The notes beneath the pieces are model-generated. The model saw only the letters and a list, made by a program, of their open reading frames with translations. It had not been told where the DNA came from and did not search any database. Source: Calditrichota bacterium (GTDB lineage Bacteria; Calditrichota; Calditrichia; RBG-13-44-9; J075). Taken from it: a stretch of 18,962 nucleotides of DNA. Within the stretch, counting starts at the first letter, position 1. Each line of letters begins with the position of its first letter. The stretch lies in NCBI GenBank assembly GCA_024275555.1, contig JAJRYW010000201.1:1-18962 (forward strand), given 5' to 3'. The position numbers and the translations under genes were made by a program. This document shows, in pieces, positions 15,501-18,962 of the stretch.

Positions 15501-18500
15501 CCGGTTTTAACCCATTGGGAATGAATCCGGCGGTCTTGATGATACACTTCCAGCAAAGCCCGCACGTTGGGCGCGGCGGAGCCCCAGAAAAGCTGGGCAA
15601 TTTCACCCGGCTCCACGGTGGTTTTGGGAGCGGCGTTCCAAACCATGGCCCGGGCGGGGATGCCCGGCTCCTTGAGAGAGTACAGCTCAAAAAAGCGCAC
15701 CAGGTTAATCGGTTTTCCAAACTTGTCCTGGCAGCTTACCACTACCTTGTATTTCCCCTGCTCCCAGTTGTCGATCCCGGGAAGGGAGAATTTTTGCACT
15801 TCCCCGGTGTCAAAGTGATATTCATACACAGCCGCCAGCGGGGTCCAGTTGTGGTAGTCGTTTTCATCCCGGTAGGCGTCGTGGGGAAAATCGCGATAGA
15901 ATTCTTCCCGGCTCAGTAAAAACGTATCCGGAGTTTGCCAGAGCCGTTCCCGGAAAAGGCGTTCCGGCGTTTTCAACGGGTAGAAAGTGACCGTTCCCCG
16001 GGCGGCTTCAAACTCGCCGTTCAGGTTCTCGGTGGTCAGGGCTATCTGCGGCGGGGCTTCCCGGTTGATGCGCTCCGGGAGGGCTAAATTTACAGCAAGA
16101 GCCACGTACCCCACCTGAACATTGGTTTGGGCGCTGTGCGTCTCGCCGCTGATGTCGGCAACATCCACGCTGACCTGGTAATCGAACACCGGCAAATCTT
16201 TTTCCGGGATGCTCAAATCCGGCAGCGCCTTAAATTGGATGCGGAACTGCCCCTGCTCATCGGTCTCGGTAAATCCATTGGCAATTTCCATCTGTTCCGA
16301 GGAAAAGTCCGGCGCGCGCCAGGAGCGCCAGATGTACGGAAAGCGGGCCTGGCGAACCACCCGGTAGTGCACAATCGCGCGGCTTAAATTAGCCCCGGCG
16401 TAACTGGCCGCTTTGCCGGAGACCTCCACCGCATCGTTTAACCGGAAGCTGCCCGCCGCCGGATCAAAATTGACCTCAAAGGTGGGACGCTTGTACTCTT
16501 CGACCGAAAATGCGGCCTCGCCGTTTTCGTTGCGGATGCTCATCAGGCCGGTTAAGCCGGAAACGGGGATGATAAAGCTGCCCGAAAAACTGCCGTACCG
16601 GTTGCTGGCCAGTTTCAATTCGGAGATTTTCTGGCGATTCACATCGTAAAACGTCACCGTGGTTTGATAGTCGCTGACCACCTCGCTGCGCTTCTCCTGC
16701 TTTTTCACCACCAGGCCCTTGAAGTAGACCGTCTGGCCGGGACGGTAGATGGAGCGATCGGTGAAGAAGAAGGTGCGCACGACGGGGCGGGCTTCCCGGG
16801 CGACGCCCCGGGGGCGGAAATCGAAGTAGTCGTCCAAAAAAAGCCGGTCGTCTTTGTAGTGAAAATCCAGCCGGAAACGGTAGTAGCGTTCTTTGTGCGG
16901 AAAGGCGTCGATGACCATTTTGCCGGATTTGTCGCTGCGGAAACTCTCCCCGGGGATTTCGATATTGCGCCGTTTGCGGTTGTCGTATTTCTGAACCCAC
17001 AGTTTTGCCCGCACATCACGGAGCGGGGTTCCTTCCTCGCGGTCTGCCAGGTAGAACACCGGCTGGGCCGGGTTTCCCTCTTCCCGCTCCACAAATCCGA
17101 TCCGGGAAATCCAGGTTTTAGCGAAGGTCGCCGCCTGGGTGCTGCGCTGGAAGGTGGGATCGCTGCCCATCAGGATGGCGTAATAGCCCCGGGAAAGCTC
17201 CGGAAAACGGATTTCCGCACTGTGCCGGTGATAATCGCCGGGATCGGGCAGGTTCAACGACCACTCTTTCACCGGGGCTTTTGCGCGGAAATAGTTGATC
17301 CAGCGGTCCGTATCAAAACGCTGCTCTTCGCCAATCTCCTGTAAATCTTCCGGGGAGATGGCTACAATTTTAAAATAAACCCGGGATACATTTTGGAAGC
17401 TGATCAGCCCCGGGAAAGGCTGTTGAGGAAGGTTGACTTTTTCTATGGCCAGGGAGAGTTGCTTGGCCAGAATCTGGCTGATCAGCGAACGGCAGTTTTT
17501 CGCCCCGGGGCCTTCCGGAAACATCTTGATGGCCTCCCGGCAAATCTTCAGCGCTTTGGCGCGGTCCCAGCGGTAGCGTTCATCTACCCCGGGGAGGTAT
17601 TTCCGGCTGCGTTCTTCATAGAAAGAAGCCAGGGCGTAATCCGCCAAAGTCGAGGCAGGATGCTTGCGGTATTGCTTCTGCAATCTTTCCAGGGCTTCCC
17701 GGTAGGCCTGCTCTTTTTCCGGATAGACCGAGTGCTCGTGAGCAAATTTCAGACGGCCCAGGTCCAGATCAATGAGCGCCGTCGGATCATCATCCCGGAG
17801 GTGAAAAGCGGTTAAGGCCTGGTAAATCCGCAGGGCCTTGTATTTCAGCGATAACTGATCCGGCGAATTAAAACGGTGTTGTACAAACTCCTCCGCAGCG
17901 GCAAAGACCGCCGGATCGTCCATCTGAAAGGCGGTTACCGGCAGGGTTAATCCGCTCTCCTGGTTGCCCAGGAAATCGACAGCCCGGTGCGCCAGCAAAT
18001 CAAACAGCGTGGGGCGGTATAGGCGCGACTCCGGTTCGGCGACCAGAATCACCTCCCAATCGGCCAACGGAATCTTTTGCAGATCGGCCGCTTGCGACAG
18101 GGAAGCCTGGTACAGCGCCAGGGTCTTTTTCACAAACTGCCGGGCGTCCCAACTGCGGGGATCGGGGTCGTCGCTGCGGCTGAGCGGGGTGCGATCGAGA
18201 ATCTTCCAACGGTTTTGCTGGTAATAGGCCCAGTAGGTTTCCGCCAGGGCCGACTGTAAGATCGCCCGGGCGGGAAACGGGGCAGACTCTATTTCCGCCT
18301 CCAGCCCCCGGATTTGTTTGATCAGCTCCTGCTCCTCAATCTGTGCCTTGAGGTGCAGTCTCCGGAAAACGGCTTTGACCAACTGCGGGTAGTTCCGAGC
18401 AGCCCGGGCTTGCCGGTAAATTTTATCCACTGCCTCCAGGGCCGACTTGGGAAGCCCCTCGCGAACCAGGGAATCAACCTGTTTCCATTCCTTTTCATAG

Positions 18501-18604
18501 TGCGATGCACCCATTTCTCCTCCCGGATATTCACCCTGGGCAAACATTAGCGTTGATGAACAGAACCAAATAAAACCTATGAACAGCATCAGCCAATTGG
18601 GCAT
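12509..18604 (-). CDS. Bacterial alpha-2-macroglobulin family protein with intact thioester motif
   Basis: A 2031-residue secreted protein. Residues 1-23 form a signal peptide ending at FAQG; no lipobox is present, so it is not a typical lipoprotein. A helical N-terminal region (about 30-400) precedes the macroglobulin domains. The MG2 signature FTDRSIYRPGQTVYFKGL is near residue 614. A Pro/Ala/Glu-rich, low-complexity stretch lies at about 1200-1250, and the A2M domain (GEIILSFTMPEALTRWKLMT) near 1285. The thioester motif is C1488-S-E-Q1491 within PYECSEQVF. An alpha/alpha-toroid thioester domain follows (DGGWPWFAGGD), and the end IQCMYAPEFAAHSEG is typical of full-length members. Family members trap attacking proteases in the periplasm: cleavage of the bait region exposes the thioester. 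The ATG at 18604 has GGAGGGG upstream. The frequent partner pbpC is not next to it within the window. Confidence 0.93.
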   Translation of the reverse strand: MPNWLMLFIGFIWFCSSTLMFAQGEYPGGEMGASHYEKEWKQVDSLVREGLPKSALEAVDKIYRQARAARNYPQLVKAVFRRLHLKAQIEEQELIKQIRGLEAEIESAPFPARAILQSALAETYWAYYQQNRWKILDRTPLSRSDDPDPRSWDARQFVKKTLALYQASLSQAADLQKIPLADWEVILVAEPESRLYRPTLFDLLAHRAVDFLGNQESGLTLPVTAFQMDDPAVFAAAEEFVQHRFNSPDQLSLKYKALRIYQALTAFHLRDDDPTALIDLDLGRLKFAHEHSVYPEKEQAYREALERLQKQYRKHPASTLADYALASFYEERSRKYLPGVDERYRWDRAKALKICREAIKMFPEGPGAKNCRSLISQILAKQLSLAIEKVNLPQQPFPGLISFQNVSRVYFKIVAISPEDLQEIGEEQRFDTDRWINYFRAKAPVKEWSLNLPDPGDYHRHSAEIRFPELSRGYYAILMGSDPTFQRSTQAATFAKTWISRIGFVEREEGNPAQPVFYLADREEGTPLRDVRAKLWVQKYDNRKRRNIEIPGESFRSDKSGKMVIDAFPHKERYYRFRLDFHYKDDRLFLDDYFDFRPRGVAREARPVVRTFFFTDRSIYRPGQTVYFKGLVVKKQEKRSEVVSDYQTTVTFYDVNRQKISELKLASNRYGSFSGSFIIPVSGLTGLMSIRNENGEAAFSVEEYKRPTFEVNFDPAAGSFRLNDAVEVSGKAASYAGANLSRAIVHYRVVRQARFPYIWRSWRAPDFSSEQMEIANGFTETDEQGQFRIQFKALPDLSIPEKDLPVFDYQVSVDVADISGETHSAQTNVQVGYVALAVNLALPERINREAPPQIALTTENLNGEFEAARGTVTFYPLKTPERLFRERLWQTPDTFLLSREEFYRDFPHDAYRDENDYHNWTPLAAVYEYHFDTGEVQKFSLPGIDNWEQGKYKVVVSCQDKFGKPINLVRFFELYSLKEPGIPARAMVWNAAPKTTVEPGEIAQLFWGSAAPNVRALLEVYHQDRRIHSQWVKTGGKKKTLAIPVREEYRGSLAITIFFVKYGRVYQVNRRIEVPREDKRLQISYETFRDKLTPGREETWKLKIRGPGGEKVAAEMLASMFDASLEAFRPHRWQADLLPFYPGTATPSLEYDYAFGYKLRSATGKNWNRYQPGKAQHYDRLEWSPRFYPRFDVNTLRRKGAGIETMASKSAEGVQALAYNMAAPPEADRGQGNTAAQEPPAEPPQTPIDFSRVKVRSNLNETAFFYPHLETNPEGEIILSFTMPEALTRWKLMTFAHTPDLKYAFADTSVVTQKSLMVTPHAPRFLRENDRITFTAKIDNLTDSLLAGRASLQLFDALTMQPVDELFKHTPAGQPFRIEGGSNTVVSWDLSVPEGLSAVVYRVVAQAGNVSDGEENALPVLTNRTLVTETLPLPIRKAGEKQFRLESLINSGKSKTLRHYRLTLEFTGNPAWYAVQALPYLMEFPYECSEQVFNRYYANSLAAHIANANPAIRRVFRNWKEKDVLISNLAKNPDLKSLLLEETPWVLQAKDEAERKKRIGLLFDLNKMAGEQALALRKLQKQQLPDGGWPWFAGGDADRYITTYIVSGIGRLRRLGITPKRGALPLQDALHRAVNYLDRQMEEDYQRLLEHKADLEKPHLSRVIIQYLYARSFFRELPLQPAHQVAFDFWQKQAREYWLSYNRYLQGMIALALHRLGDEATPAKIIRSLREHALYSDEFGMYWKEAGGYFWYQAPIETQALMIELFEDVAGDRETVEALKVWLLKQKQTQDWKTTRATAEACYALLLRGGDWLSQEPEVQITLGDQTIDSRELEQDQKEAGSGYFRVSWDKDEIQPQMGRVTVKRKQDGVAWGALYWQYFEQLDKIRAHQSPMKLRKRLFVERDSDRGPVLEEVASDVHLKPGDLLKVRIELEVDRHLEYVHMKDMRSSGLEPVDVLSQYRYQGGLGYYQSTRDAATHFFFAWLPKGNYVFEYPLRAAHKGDFSNGITTIQCMYAPEFAAHSEGVRLTIGK

Positions 18605-18824
18605 GGCAATCCCCTCCGTTTACGAAAATCTGCATCCGGTTTGTCTATATTATAATAGTGAAATGCGGTATTGTTTGCAGTGTTCCCAATATCGCAAGCA
18701 CAACCGGCAATCGCAAGGAGCCTTTAATCAAATCGACTTCCCTGCGCGGCGCTTTCAGACAGGGCTCCGCTTCAGGTTTCCGGTAAAGGGCCCCGGGGAG
18801 GGGCTTTCCCCGGCGCCGGGAGGA
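18605..18824. other. Upstream region of the alpha-2-macroglobulin gene
   Basis: The first 60 bp hold the ribosome site and -10 box of the gene. From about 18715 on the sequence is GC-rich and without a convincing gene. A hairpin CCGGGGA / TCCCCGG with a 7 nt loop lies at 18793-18813, directly before the dispersed repeat. Confidence 0.5.
18649..18654 (-). promoter_or_regulatory. Candidate -10 box of the alpha-2-macroglobulin gene
   Basis: On the minus strand a perfect TATAAT occurs here, which would place the transcript start about 37 nt before the ATG at 18604. The -35 region at the usual distance is poor (CAAACA at best), so the site may need an activator or be fortuitous in an AT-rich stretch. 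Confidence 0.35.
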
Positions 18825-18962
18825 TTATAGACCCGTGAATTAGTATGAGAATGAAATTGTTTGAATGTGATGAACGAATTTCCCATGAAATTTCCCCACC
18901 CCAGCCCTCCCCGAAATCGGGGAGGGAGGCCGGTTTCCCTCCCGGCCAGCCGGGAGGGATTA
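18825..18962. repeat. MITE-like dispersed repeat, copy B (cut by window end)
   Basis: This copy has the same left edge as copy A (TTATAGACCCGTGAATTAGT) and is in direct orientation to it. Over 115 bp 109 positions agree, including the perfect CCCTCCCCGA-AA-TCGGGGAGGG hairpin at 18905-18926. After 18939 the two copies diverge: this one has a second palindrome CTCCCGGCCAGCCGGGAG, whereas copy A has a different internal stem, and both then read GGATTA. The right end lies outside the window. Confidence 0.75.

Noticed and set aside
15074..15919. 281-residue open frame on the + strand
   Set aside because: It is also antisense to the alpha-2-macroglobulin, with low-complexity Gly/Pro/Val composition and no motif.

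Overview
The window reads as chromosomal DNA of a Gram-negative bacterium of moderately high GC. A heptose-bisphosphate phosphatase of the GmhB type (LPS heptose pathway), a very large secreted alpha-2-macroglobulin and an AddA-type helicase-nuclease support this. The gene set and the style of the intergenic palindromes would fit a lineage in or near the Bacteroidota/Calditrichota/KSB1 part of the tree. That placement is inference, since no rRNA or tRNA gene is present to test it. There is no phage, plasmid, transposase or CRISPR signature.

Layout. (1) 2-352: the 3' part of gmhB on the + strand, overlapping tail-to-tail by 37 bp with (2) 316-2232 on the - strand, a membrane-anchored NACHT (STAND) NTPase ending in a DUF1566/Lcl-type domain. 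(3) 2472-2987: a DinB/YfiT-like metal-binding protein, with an excellent Shine-Dalgarno and a GTG start, divergent from the NTPase. (4) 3120-4805: an AidB-like acyl-CoA dehydrogenase interrupted by a single in-frame TAA at codon 65; all of the rest of the frame is intact. (5) 4806-5583: a repeat-rich spacer with four copies of a 22-24 bp palindrome and a roughly 240 bp MITE-like unit. A 115 bp part of that unit recurs at the right end of the window (18825-18939). (6) 5584-7200: a two-gene operon of a site-2-protease-type M50 membrane metalloprotease and an unknown membrane-anchored protein, behind a good sigma-70-like promoter. (7) 7217-8119 (-): an EamA/DMT permease. (8) 8238-12040 (+): an unrecognised 63-residue protein followed 14 bp later by a 1198-residue AddA-like UvrD helicase fused to a PD-(D/E)XK nuclease. 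(9) 12041-12508: a spacer between convergent genes, dense in inverted repeats. (10) 12509-18604 (-): a 2031-residue bacterial alpha-2-macroglobulin with an intact CxEQ thioester motif. (11) 18605-18962: its promoter region and the second copy of the dispersed repeat.

How the genes relate. Most are independent housekeeping or envelope genes. The two operons (M50 plus the 200-aa protein, and the 63-aa protein plus addA) are the only tight couplings. The items most worth a second look are the NACHT-DUF1566 membrane protein (possible defence or sensing STAND ATPase), the nonsense codon in the AidB-like gene, the unknown small protein coupled to addA, the unknown partner of the M50 protease, and the families of palindromic and MITE-like repeats.
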